Positions 35,928-47,498 of a stretch of 64,000 nucleotides of DNA are shown piece after piece. Location of the stretch: positions 61,478 through 125,477 of the forward strand of contig NZ_JADMNM010000007.1 in NCBI RefSeq assembly GCF_016461955.1, given 5' to 3'. The notes beneath the pieces were generated by a model that searched no databases, was not told the DNA's origin, and worked only from the letters and a program-made list of their open reading frames with translations. This DNA comes from Qipengyuania sp. YIM B01966. Lineage in GTDB: Bacteria > Pseudomonadota > Alphaproteobacteria > Sphingomonadales > Sphingomonadaceae. Within the stretch, counting starts at the first letter, position 1; every line of letters begins with the position of its first letter. The translations under genes and the position numbers were made by a program.

Positions 35928-37283
35928 ATGCACGAATTTGCCGCCATCGTCCTTGCCGCGGGCAAGGGCACGCGCATGAAAAGCGATCTGCACAAGGTGC
36001 TGCATCCGATTGCCGGACGCGCCATGCTCGACCATCTGCTGGCCTCGGTCGCACAGCTCGGCCCGGCCGATACCGTGGTGGTGGTGGGTGCCGGGCGCGA
36101 CCAACTCGAAAATGCCCTGGGAAGCCGCGCCAGCACCGTTTTGCAGGAACCGCAGCTTGGCACCGGCCATGCGGTGCAACAGGCTGAGGAGGCGCTTGCG
36201 GGCTTTTCCGGCGATGTGCTGATCCTCTACGGCGATGTGCCGTTTGTCCGGCCGGAGACGATGCGCGCGATGCTCGACCGGCTCCACGCCGATGATGCGC
36301 CAGCGGTGGTCGTGCTCGGTTTCGAACCCGATGATCCGTTGCAATATGGCCGCGTCATCGCCGCGCCCGACGGGCGGATCACCAAGATGGTCGAATATAA
36401 GGATGCGAGCGAGGAAGAGCGGGCCTGCCGCTTGTGCAATTCGGGCCTGATGGCCGCCCGCGCCGCCGATCTGTTTGCGCTGCTGGCGCGGGTCGGCAAC
36501 GATAACGCGCAAGGCGAATACTACCTCGTCGATGTGGTCAATATCGCCAATGCGGATGGGCGCCATTGCGCGGTCATCAGCACCGACGCGCCGGGCGAGG
36601 TTGCGGGCATCAACAGCCGTGCCGAACTCGCCGCGGCCGAGCGCCAGTGGCAGGAATTCCGCCGCGAGGAAGCGATGGCGGACGGCGCGAGCCTCAAGGC
36701 GCCCGAAACCGTGTTTTTCAGCTTCGACACCGTGCTCGGCCGCGATGTGACGATCGAGCCCAACGTTGTTTTCGGCCCCGGGGTCACTGTGGGTGACGGG
36801 GTGACGATCCGCGCGTTCAGCCATCTCGAGGGGGCGACACTGGAAGACGGGGTCGAGATCGGCCCCTATGCCCGCCTGCGCCCCGGATCGGTGCTGAAAC
36901 AGGGCAGCAAGATCGGCAATTTCGTCGAGATGAAGAACACGGTCTTAGGGGCGGGGGCCAAGGCCAACCATCTGACCTATCTGGGCGATGCCGAAATCGG
37001 TGCCGGCGCCAATATCGGCGCGGGAACGATCACCTGCAATTATGACGGCTATTTCAAATACCGTACCGAGATCGGCGAGCGGGCATTCATCGGCTCGAAT
37101 TCCGCGCTGATCGCCCCGGTCAAGATCGGCGCGGATGCGATTGTCGCGGCCGGTAGTGCGGTCAGCCGCGATGTCGCCGATGGCGAAATGCGGATGGTGC
37201 GCGGCGAACAGCTGATCAAGCCTGGCTGGGCCGACCGGTTCCACGACGCGATGCGGGGCAAGAAGGCGGAGAAGAAGGGATGA
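35928..37283 (+). CDS. glmU: Bifunctional GlcNAc-1-P uridyltransferase / GlcN-1-P acetyltransferase
   Basis: GlmU makes UDP-GlcNAc, the precursor of peptidoglycan and lipid A. In this 451-residue protein the N-terminal pyrophosphorylase domain shows LAAGKGTRMKSDLHKVLHP (8-27), QLGTGHAVQQA and LYGDVPF. The C-terminal left-handed beta-helix carries hexapeptide repeats and the acetyltransferase residues in LRPGSVLKQGSKIGNFVEMKN, LTYLGDAEIGAGANIGAGTI and CNYDGYFKYRT. The start at 35928 has an AAGGAGAG ribosome site. Its TGA overlaps the next ATG by four bases. Confidence 0.97.
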   Translation: MHEFAAIVLAAGKGTRMKSDLHKVLHPIAGRAMLDHLLASVAQLGPADTVVVVGAGRDQLENALGSRASTVLQEPQLGTGHAVQQAEEALAGFSGDVLILYGDVPFVRPETMRAMLDRLHADDAPAVVVLGFEPDDPLQYGRVIAAPDGRITKMVEYKDASEEERACRLCNSGLMAARAADLFALLARVGNDNAQGEYYLVDVVNIANADGRHCAVISTDAPGEVAGINSRAELAAAERQWQEFRREEAMADGASLKAPETVFFSFDTVLGRDVTIEPNVVFGPGVTVGDGVTIRAFSHLEGATLEDGVEIGPYARLRPGSVLKQGSKIGNFVEMKNTVLGAGAKANHLTYLGDAEIGAGANIGAGTITCNYDGYFKYRTEIGERAFIGSNSALIAPVKIGADAIVAAGSAVSRDVADGEMRMVRGEQLIKPGWADRFHDAMRGKKAEKKG

Positions 37284-37837
37284 GGCTTTTTCTGGCCCCG
37301 CTGGCGCTGGCCGCGCTTGCCGCCTGCGGGCAGGGCGATACCGCCGCGCCGCCTGAGGGCGAGACTGCGCTGCCACCAGTGGCGGACAGCGGCATCGACC
37401 CGGTCGATTGCCCAGGCGATCAGCAGACGGTGTTTTCCTGCCGCGCGGACGGGGGCAAGCGGATTGCGGTCTGTTCAGCAGGGCCCGGCAAGGCCGAATA
37501 TCGTTACGGCAAAGGGGCGCCTGAAATCCGCCTGACCGGCGGGCAGTTCGCCAATGTGGCCTATTCGGGCGGCGGCGAATCGCAGATCGCGTTCGACCAT
37601 GGCGACACGCGCTATGTCGTGTTCAGCCGGATGGTCCGAACCGGCTTTGACGATGGTGGCAACGCACCGGCGATCAGCGACGGGGTGGTAGTCCTGAAGA
37701 ACGGGGCCTTCGCGGCGCTTGAAAAATGCGACGATATCAAGCCGATCGCGGTGCAACTGACGCTGGCGGAGCAGGCGATGCCGACGGCTGGCGCATTGTT
37801 CACCGAAGAAACTGCGCGGGCCGATGGCGGGCGCTGA
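37280..37837 (+). CDS. Hypothetical lipoprotein coupled to glmU
   Basis: This is a 185-residue predicted lipoprotein with signal peptide MRLFLAPLALAALAAC (lipidated Cys16). A spacer rich in Pro and Glu follows, then a globular part with DCPGDQQTVFSCRADGGKRIAVCSAGP. Four to five cysteines there suggest disulfides in the periplasm. Its ATG lies within the glmU stop (ATGA), so it is translationally coupled, and its end overlaps the HNH gene by 14 bases. I do not recognise a named family. The glmU-lipoprotein-HNH order may be conserved in related genomes, which would need a search. Confidence 0.75.
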   Translation: MRLFLAPLALAALAACGQGDTAAPPEGETALPPVADSGIDPVDCPGDQQTVFSCRADGGKRIAVCSAGPGKAEYRYGKGAPEIRLTGGQFANVAYSGGGESQIAFDHGDTRYVVFSRMVRTGFDDGGNAPAISDGVVVLKNGAFAALEKCDDIKPIAVQLTLAEQAMPTAGALFTEETARADGGR

Positions 37838-38102
37838 ACCGGCGGCCTGCTGGCTGTGCGAGCGGCCGCTGGGCGAATTGATCCAGTGGCATCACCCGGT
37901 GCCCAAATCGCGCAAGGGCAAACTGGTCGTGCCGCTGCACCCGATCTGCCATCAGACGATCCACGCCAGTTTCACCAATGCGCAACTGGCGCGCATCGCC
38001 GAGGATCGCGAGCAATTGCTCACTAGCGCGGCGGTAGCGAAATTCGTTGGCTGGGTGGCGAGCAAGCCGCCCGATTTCCACGCCCCGACGCGGACCCGCT
38101 GA
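37824..38102 (+). CDS. Small HNH-type zinc protein
   Basis: This 92-residue protein has an HNH-like core: CWLC (Cys9, Cys12), WHHPVPKS (His23, His24) and HPICHQTIH (Cys42, His43, His47). The two Cys pairs can hold a structural zinc and the histidines form the nuclease-like metal site. Length matches stand-alone alphaproteobacterial HNH proteins, whose cellular role is unknown. The final Asn/His of a classical HNH is replaced by the TIH histidine. Its start overlaps the end of the lipoprotein gene by 14 bases in another frame. Confidence 0.8.
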   Translation: MAGAEPAACWLCERPLGELIQWHHPVPKSRKGKLVVPLHPICHQTIHASFTNAQLARIAEDREQLLTSAAVAKFVGWVASKPPDFHAPTRTR

Positions 38103-38126
38103 GAGGCCCGCGTCGGCGCGCGGCGC

Positions 38127-40271
38127 TCAATCCTTGAGCCTCTGCAGCAGATAGACCGTCTGCAAGGCTAGCAGGCGCGCGCGCTGTTCATTGTCGACCC
38201 CGCCCGAATGGCCGCCGGTCATGTCCTCGTAGTAGAGGTAGGGCTGGCCGATTTCCGCCAGCCGCGCGGCGGCCTTGCGCCCGTGGCTGGGATGTGTGCG
38301 GTCGTCCGCGGTCGAGGTAACGAAGAACGGCATCGGATAATCGCGCCCGCGCACGATCTTCTGATAGGGCGAGTATGGCTCGATCCACGCGCGCTGTTCG
38401 GGGATGCGCGGGTCGCCATATTCGCCGATCCAAGAGGCTCCGCGCCCGATCAGGTGATAGCGGAGCATATCGAACAGCGGGATCTGCACGATCGCGGCGT
38501 TGAACAAGTCAGGGCGCTGGGTGAAGGCCGTGCCGACCAGCAGGCCGCCCTGGCTGCCGCCCTGGATGCCGAGATGTTCGGGCGTAGTGAAGCCGCGCGT
38601 GACGAGATCCTGCGCGACGGCGATGAAATCGTCCCAGGTGCGTTGCTTGTTTTCGCGGATCGCGGTCTGGTGCCAGTCAGGCCCGAACTCGCCGCCGCCC
38701 CGCATATTGGCCAGCACATAGGCGCCGCCGCGTTCGAGCCACATCTTGCCCGTCGAGCCGAGATAGCCCGGCAGGCGCGGCACCTGGAAACCGCCATAGC
38801 CGGTCAGCAGGGTGGGCGTCCCGGCATTCAGCGCCATGCCCCGCGGCCGGACGATGAAATAGGGAATTTTCGTGCCATCGGCGCTGGTCGCCTTATACTG
38901 TTCGATTGCCATCCCGCTAGCGTCGAAGCGCGCGGGGCTGGTCTTGATGACCGACGGCGCGTTGCCATCGGCCGAGTAATAGAGCGTGCTGGGGGTGAGG
39001 AAATCGGTGACCGAGAACATCACCTCGTCGGACTTGCTCGATGCCGCTGCAACGCCCAGCGTAGCATTCTGCGGCAGGTCGACCGTCCGGCTGACCCACT
39101 GGCCGCCCTCATAATCGAATTTGAGCACCCGCCCGCGCACATTGTCGAGCAGGTTGACGTACAGGCTGTTGGCAGTCGCCGCACCGCCTTGCCGCGTCTG
39201 GCGCGGGCCTGGCGCCCATACCAGCGTCTTTGCTGCGCCATTGGGGTCGCGCTTGAACGCTTCGAGTTCGACCGCAATGATCGCATCGGCCGGGAAGACC
39301 TGGCTGCCGGTATTCCAGACCTCGTCGGTCGAGATCAGGACGTGTCCGTCAACGATGCCATAGAGACCTGCCTTGCGCGGCAGGTTGAGGCCGACCCATT
39401 CATCGCCTTGCCGGATATAGGTGGTCGATTCGTGGAAGGTCAGGCCGCGCGTGGCGACCATGCCGTGCACCGTGCCGGCGGAATCGCGCAGCAGGCCCGC
39501 GCCGGCGGACACATCGCTCGCCGCGCCGCGAAAGACTTCCTGCGCCTGTTCGAGCGTCTCGCCGCGTTTCCACAGGCGGGTGGTGAAGGGGTAGAAGCTT
39601 TCGGTCACGGTGCCGCCGCCGAAATCGCGGCTGACCAGCAGCGTATCCTTGTCGACCCAGCTCGCGCTGCCCTGGCTTTCGGGGAGGGTAAAGCCGCCTT
39701 CGACAAAGCTGCGCGTCGCCATGTCGAATTCGCGCAGGATGGTCGCATCCTTGCCGCCATCCGACAGCGCGACCATGCAGTGGCGCATGTCGGGTTCAAG
39801 GCAGCTCATGCCCTGATAGACCCATTCGCGATTATCCGCCCGGGCCAGGGCGTCGATATCGAGCACCGTTTCCCATTGGGGGGTGTCGGTGCGATAGCTT
39901 TCCAGCGTGGTGCGCCGCAGAACGCCGCGCGGGTTGGCGCGGTCCTGCCAGAAATTGTACAGGCCGTCAGGGCGGAAGCTGACCATCGGGATGCGGTCTT
40001 CGGCATCGAGAATGGCCAGCGCCTCGGCCTTGAGCGCCTCAAACCGCGGGTCATTGGCGAGCTGCGCCAGCGTCTTGTCGTTCTCGGCCCGGACCCAGGC
40101 CAGCGCCCGGTCGCTGCGCGCTTCCTCAAGCCAGATATAGGGATCTTCCGCCTCGCCCGGGACCCCGGAAGCGGCCGAAGGAGGCGAGGTGGTCTGGGCC
40201 ATGGCCGAAGTTCCTGTAGTCAAGGCGAGAGCCGCGGCAAGCGCCGCGATGGAGGTGCGAGTAGAAGTCAT
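38127..40271 (-). CDS. Prolyl oligopeptidase family serine peptidase (S9A)
   Basis: A signal peptide (MTSTRTSIAALAAALALTTG..., cut after SAMAQ) precedes the beta-propeller (about 60-440) and a C-terminal alpha/beta hydrolase domain, 714 residues in all. The catalytic triad is visible: Ser573 in GGSQGG, Asp near 655 in DDRTHP and His688 in GGHSGG. S9A enzymes cleave short peptides after proline; this one should act in the periplasm. The ATG at 40271 has a GGGGA ribosome site and is followed at once by the signal peptide; a longer in-frame start at 40373 is less likely. Confidence 0.93.
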   Translation of the reverse strand: MTSTRTSIAALAAALALTTGTSAMAQTTSPPSAASGVPGEAEDPYIWLEEARSDRALAWVRAENDKTLAQLANDPRFEALKAEALAILDAEDRIPMVSFRPDGLYNFWQDRANPRGVLRRTTLESYRTDTPQWETVLDIDALARADNREWVYQGMSCLEPDMRHCMVALSDGGKDATILREFDMATRSFVEGGFTLPESQGSASWVDKDTLLVSRDFGGGTVTESFYPFTTRLWKRGETLEQAQEVFRGAASDVSAGAGLLRDSAGTVHGMVATRGLTFHESTTYIRQGDEWVGLNLPRKAGLYGIVDGHVLISTDEVWNTGSQVFPADAIIAVELEAFKRDPNGAAKTLVWAPGPRQTRQGGAATANSLYVNLLDNVRGRVLKFDYEGGQWVSRTVDLPQNATLGVAAASSKSDEVMFSVTDFLTPSTLYYSADGNAPSVIKTSPARFDASGMAIEQYKATSADGTKIPYFIVRPRGMALNAGTPTLLTGYGGFQVPRLPGYLGSTGKMWLERGGAYVLANMRGGGEFGPDWHQTAIRENKQRTWDDFIAVAQDLVTRGFTTPEHLGIQGGSQGGLLVGTAFTQRPDLFNAAIVQIPLFDMLRYHLIGRGASWIGEYGDPRIPEQRAWIEPYSPYQKIVRGRDYPMPFFVTSTADDRTHPSHGRKAAARLAEIGQPYLYYEDMTGGHSGGVDNEQRARLLALQTVYLLQRLKD

Positions 40272-40400
40272 TGCGTCCCCGGTTGGTTGCGTGAAACCCC
40301 GCCCATCCTTTGGCAGGGCCGTACGATTGGCAAGGGCGCGAGCGACGTTCGTCGACGCCTCTCCCAGTTTCAACGATAACGTAGCGGGGGCGCCCGCGCG

Positions 40401-41108
40401 TTAGCGCCCGTTTGCGAGCGCTTTCATCACCGCTTCGGCCACCGAATGGGCACTGGAGGGGTTTTGCCCCGCGATCAGTCTGTCGTCTTCGACCACATGG
40501 GCGGCAAACGGGATCCGTGCCTTGTCGTAATCCGCCAGCGCTTCCAGCCGCTCCTGCAAATTGAACGGAACGGCCTCGTCGCGGCGGGCGAGCTTTTCCT
40601 CGGCCCAGGAGAAACCGGTGACTTTGCGGCCCGCGAGCAGTGGCTTTCCGTCGTCGAGCTTCACGTCGAGCAAGCCGGACGGGCCGTGGCAGACCGCCGA
40701 GACGATTTTTCCCTGATCCCAGAACGCAGCGATCAACCGGGCAAGCGCGGGCTGTTCGACGAAATCGAACATCGTGCCATGACCGCCGGTGAGGTAAATG
40801 GCATCATAATCGTCCGCGCGCACCTCGGCGAGGGGGAGTGCCGCGCGCAGACGGTCCATGAAAGCTCGATCTTCGTATCGTTTGGCCATCTTGCCATCCA
40901 GCCCTACGGCAGACGCAACACCGCTTACCAGCAAGCTTTCCGGATCGATCGGCACAACCCCGCCCGCCGGGCTGGCGATATCCATCGTGTGCCCGGCTTC
41001 ATCGGCCACATCCCAGAAGTGGGTCAGTTCGGCCAGCCACAACCCTGTCCGATATCCCGCCTTGCGGTATTCGTCAGTTGAAGTGACGACGATCAGGATA
41101 TGCGCCAT
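40401..41108 (-). CDS. DJ-1/PfpI superfamily protein (Hsp31-like)
   Basis: This 235-residue protein of the class I glutamine-amidotransferase-like fold shows MAHILIVVTSTDEYRKAGYRTGLWLAEL, SPAGGVVPIDPES, a glutamate in the YDAIYLTGGHGTMFDF strand, and the nucleophile elbow SAVCHGPSGLL with Cys near 141. The layout matches Hsp31/YhbO-like deglycase or chaperone proteins, which respond to carbonyl or oxidative stress. It is a single gene between the peptidase and the atp operon, on the same strand as both. Confidence 0.88.
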   Translation of the reverse strand: MAHILIVVTSTDEYRKAGYRTGLWLAELTHFWDVADEAGHTMDIASPAGGVVPIDPESLLVSGVASAVGLDGKMAKRYEDRAFMDRLRAALPLAEVRADDYDAIYLTGGHGTMFDFVEQPALARLIAAFWDQGKIVSAVCHGPSGLLDVKLDDGKPLLAGRKVTGFSWAEEKLARRDEAVPFNLQERLEALADYDKARIPFAAHVVEDDRLIAGQNPSSAHSVAEAVMKALANGR

Positions 41109-41190
41109 GGTCGGGAGTTCTTCGGCAAAGGGATAGACCGGGGCAACGGGACCTGACGAGTTAGGTTCCTAAAGCGGTCGGTACGCCGGT

Positions 41191-41448
41191 TCAGTCCTCG
41201 ACGTGTTCCGCCAGAACCGTCAGACCGCTGGCATTGACTTCGGCAAAGCCGCCACGAACCTGAATTTCCTCGGGAGTGGCGCCGGCGCTGCGATAGATCT
41301 GCACCGCACCGTCGCGGATGGTCGACATGAACGGCGCGTGCCCTTCGAGCACGCCGAACTCGCCCTCGGTACCGGGGACCACCACCATATAGACCTCTTC
41401 CGACCGGACGAGGCGGGCCGGGGTGACGAGTTCGAAGTGCAGGGGCAT
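41191..41448 (-). CDS. atpC: ATP synthase F1 epsilon subunit, short form
   Basis: Epsilon is part of the rotor stalk and couples F1 to the c-ring. This protein is only 85 residues: [41 protein letters not shown] and [20 protein letters not shown], which is the N-terminal beta-sandwich. The two-helix C-terminal domain of typical bacterial epsilon (about 135 residues in all), which inhibits ATP hydrolysis, is absent. A normal stop follows and no remnant is seen downstream. It is last in the F1 operon, 105 bases after atpD, behind a strong hairpin. Confidence 0.93.
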   Translation of the reverse strand: MPLHFELVTPARLVRSEEVYMVVVPGTEGEFGVLEGHAPFMSTIRDGAVQIYRSAGATPEEIQVRGGFAEVNASGLTVLAEHVED

Positions 41449-41473
41449 TTACGCTACTCCTCCTCTCCCGCGC

Positions 41474-41532
41474 GGGAGGGGCCGGGGGTGGGTTTTTTGC
41501 ATGGGGCGGACAGGCCACCCCCGACCCCTCCC
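41474..41532 (-). repeat. Long inverted repeat between atpD and atpC
   Basis: GGGAGGGGCCGGGGGTGG (from 41474) and CCACCCCCGACCCCTCCC (41515-41532) form an 18-pair stem with one imperfect pair, which is G-U in the minus-strand RNA; the loop is about 22 bases. Each arm also holds its own small palindrome (CTCCCGCGCGGGAG; CCTCCCGCTTGGGGGAGG). This looks like an interspersed repeat element, placed where it could attenuate atpC expression. Confidence 0.65.
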
Positions 41533-41553
41533 GCTTGGGGGAGGGGCAATGGT

Positions 41554-43412
<1,859 letters not shown>

Positions 43413-43416
43413 ATCC

Positions 43417-44289
43417 TCAGAGCGCCTCGGCGCCGGCAATGATTTCGATGAGTTCGGTGGTGATCGCGGCCTGGCGGCTGCGATTGTACTGGATGGTCAG
43501 CTTGTTGATCAGGTCGCCGGCATTGCGCGTGGCATTGTCCATCGCGGTCATCGAGGCGCCCTGTTCGCTCGCCTGGTTCTCAAGCAGCGCGCCGAACAGC
43601 TGCGTCTTGAGATAGCGCGGCAGCAATTCCTTGAGGATTTCCTCCTCGTCAGGCTCGTACTCAACCACCGCGTCACTGGCGACCTGCGTGTCGGGCGTAG
43701 GCACCGGGATGATCTGCTGCACCGTCGGCACCTGCGTCAGCGCCGACTGGAAGCGCGAGAAAAACAGGTGCGCCACGTCGAACTTGCCCGCCTCGTACAT
43801 TGCCACCAGCTCTTCGGCGATCCGCTCGGCCTCGGCATAGCCGGGTTCGCGAACTTCGGTGGTGTCGAACATCGTGCCCACCCGGCTGGGATGCGCCCGG
43901 CGGATCGGTGCGCGGCCCTTGCGGCCGACCAGGTAGAATTCGACATCCTTGCCGGCGGCGAGCAGTTCCTGCGCCTTGACCATCGCCGCCTTTACGATGT
44001 TCGAGTTGAACGCCCCGGCGAGGCCCTTGTCGCTATTGGCGACGACCAACAGATGCTTTTGCGCCGCGCCCGTGCCGCGCAGCAGCAGCGGGGCATTGTC
44101 CTGCCCGGCAATCTTGCTGGCGAGACTGCCCATGACGCCGGCCAGCCGCGCGGCATAGGGGCGCGCGGCTTCTGCCGCGGCCTGCGCCTTGCGCAGCTTA
44201 GCGGCGGCGACCATCTGCTTGGCCTTGGTGATCTTCTGGGTCGATTTGACCGAGTTGATCCGCCCTTTAAGTTCCTTAAGCGAGGCCAT
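43417..44289 (-). CDS. atpG: ATP synthase F1 gamma subunit
   Basis: Gamma is the central rotating shaft of F1. The 290-residue protein starts [36 protein letters not shown], the N-terminal coiled-coil helix. It contains [14 protein letters not shown] near 83 and ends with the paired helix [44 protein letters not shown]. All of these are family hallmarks and the length is normal. It lies between atpA (23 bases upstream) and the small lipoprotein gene. Confidence 0.98.
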   Translation of the reverse strand: MASLKELKGRINSVKSTQKITKAKQMVAAAKLRKAQAAAEAARPYAARLAGVMGSLASKIAGQDNAPLLLRGTGAAQKHLLVVANSDKGLAGAFNSNIVKAAMVKAQELLAAGKDVEFYLVGRKGRAPIRRAHPSRVGTMFDTTEVREPGYAEAERIAEELVAMYEAGKFDVAHLFFSRFQSALTQVPTVQQIIPVPTPDTQVASDAVVEYEPDEEEILKELLPRYLKTQLFGALLENQASEQGASMTAMDNATRNAGDLINKLTIQYNRSRQAAITTELIEIIAGAEAL

Positions 44290-44312
44290 CGAGCCTTACC
44301 CCTTCGATCGGA

Positions 44313-45860
<1,548 letters not shown>

Positions 45861-45887
45861 TCATCGGTCCAACGGGCATACGGGCTG

Positions 45888-46442
45888 TCAGCCCTTCATT
45901 GCCTGCGCGAGGGAATTGAGACGGGTGAGGATCGAACCGTCGATGCGTTTCGAGCCGATAGTGACGACTAGGCCGCCGAGCAATTCGGGATCGACCTTGG
46001 TGGAAAGCTTGACGGTGCGCCCTTCGCGGGCAGTCAACCGGTCCTTGAGCTCGGCGAGCTGCGCATCGCTCAGCGCGTGGGCGCTGGTCACTTCGGCGGT
46101 CATCTCGCCGCGCTGGGCTGCGGCAATCGCGCGGAAGGCGCGGATGATCGAGGGCAGATCGCCGAGCCGGCGGTTATTTGCCAGCACGCCCATGAAATTG
46201 CGGGTCAGCGCGGCCAAGCCGAGCACGCCGGCAACGCCGTCGATCGCAGTGGCCTGCGCTGCACGCGAAACGCGCGGATGGCGGATCATCGCCGCAAGGT
46301 CGCCCGATTCGCCCAGCGCCGCCTCAACCCGGTCCAGATCTGCTTCGACGCTGGTGACCGTGCCGTGTTCCGCCGCCAGATCGAACAGGGCCGAAGCGTA
46401 GCGGCCTGCCAGGCTAGCCTGAATTGCGGCGGAATTCTCCAC
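45888..46442 (-). CDS. atpH: ATP synthase F1 delta subunit
   Basis: Delta sits on top of F1 and ties it to the peripheral stalk. The 184-residue protein shows the N-terminal helical domain ([19 protein letters not shown], ending [27 protein letters not shown]) and the C-terminal [19 protein letters not shown] and [25 protein letters not shown], a strongly conserved ending. The start is GTG at 46442. It is first in the F1 operon; the F0 genes are not here, as is usual in alphaproteobacteria, which keep F0 at a separate locus. Confidence 0.97.
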   Translation of the reverse strand: MENSAAIQASLAGRYASALFDLAAEHGTVTSVEADLDRVEAALGESGDLAAMIRHPRVSRAAQATAIDGVAGVLGLAALTRNFMGVLANNRRLGDLPSIIRAFRAIAAAQRGEMTAEVTSAHALSDAQLAELKDRLTAREGRTVKLSTKVDPELLGGLVVTIGSKRIDGSILTRLNSLAQAMKG

Positions 46443-46592
46443 GCGAAAGTCCTCTTGGATCCGGAAAGGAACGATGTCGCCAGGCCGATGCGGGCCGTCG
46501 CTGAGCGCGGCCCCGGCAAGGTTGGCGCGCGCCTAGCATCGGCTTTGCTGCGATGCAACCCGATGTGCCGACCCCTGGCCTACGTGCGTGAT

Positions 46593-46612
46593 CCGGTCAC
46601 TCGCGTGACCGG
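46593..46612. promoter_or_regulatory. 20-bp perfect-arm palindrome upstream of the dioxygenase gene
   Basis: CCGGTCACTCGCGTGACCGG has 8-base perfect arms around TCGC, 51 bases before the ATG at 46664. A TATAAG at 46621-46626 is a possible -10, so the palindrome would cover the -35 region, a classic repressor position. The regulator is unknown. Confidence 0.45.
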
Positions 46613-46663
46613 GATGTCGGTATAAGCTGCGACCGGGCGCAGCATGCAAGAGGAGAGGGCGAC

Positions 46664-47490
46664 ATGGAGATGGTCCCGCTGGAACCCACAATCGGCGTCG
46701 AGATTCGCGGCGTCCAGATGGCCGAAGCCGACGGGGACACGCTCGATGCGATTCGCCGGGCGGTCTGGGAACACGGCGTCGCGGTGTTCCGCGACCAGAG
46801 CCTGACCCCCGAACAGCACATCGCCTTGCCAAACGCTGGGGCGGGATCGACCTCAACAATTATTTCCCGCTGCACGAAGCGCAGCCCGAAATTGCGCTCG
46901 TGAAAAAGCGCGCGGATCAGGTGATGAATATCGGCGGCGGCTGGCACACCGATCATTCCTATGATGCGGTGCCCGCGATGGGCTCGATCCTGGTGGCCCG
47001 CGAACTGCCGCCCAGCGGGGGCGACACGCTGTTTGCCCATATGGGCGCGGCCTACCACGTGCTCGCACCCGAAGTGAAGCAACAGATCGAAGGTCTGCGC
47101 GCCTGGCATAGCGCCGACCATGTCTATTCACCCGAAGGTGTCTACGCCCAGACGGACATGGCCAGCGAGCTGCGCGGGCAGGATCTGAAGACGGGGGCCG
47201 AGCACCCGGTGGTCATTCGCCACCCGCAGACGGGGTGCAAACTGCTCTACGTCAATCCCGGTTTCACCACCCATTTCCTCGGCATGACGCGCGATGAAAG
47301 CCTTGGCCTGTTGCAACAGCTCTATGCAGCAGCAGTCGATCCGGCGCATCAATACCGGCTCGAATGGCGCGAAGGCACGGTGGCGATCTGGGACAACCGC
47401 ACGACCTGGCATTATGAGCTCAACGACTATCAAGGCTATGCGCGCGAAATGCACCGCATCACGCTGACCGGCGAACTGCTCGCCGCCTGA
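46664..47490 (+). pseudogene. TauD/TfdA-family dioxygenase, broken by a single-base deletion
   Basis: The family is Fe(II)/2-oxoglutarate dioxygenases, which hydroxylate small substrates such as taurine or aryloxyalkanoates. Frame one (from ATG 46664) reads MEMVPLEPTIGVEIRGVQM ... VFRDQSLTPEQHIA and is lost after 46827. The next frame continues AKRWGGIDLNNYFPLHE and then GGGWHTDHSY to the end at 47490. One missing base at GCC TT-GCC (46826-46828) restores a normal protein of about 275 residues. The iron ligands (His and Asp of HTD, distal His in MHRITLTG) are intact. It is either a recent pseudogene or an assembly error. A strong ribosome site (GAGGAGAG) precedes the ATG. Confidence 0.8.
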
Positions 47491-47498
47491 GCGGCGGC

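Noticed and set aside
38208..40379. Plus-strand open frame of 723 codons
   Set aside because: Antisense to the S9 peptidase, whose catalytic triad is intact on the minus strand.
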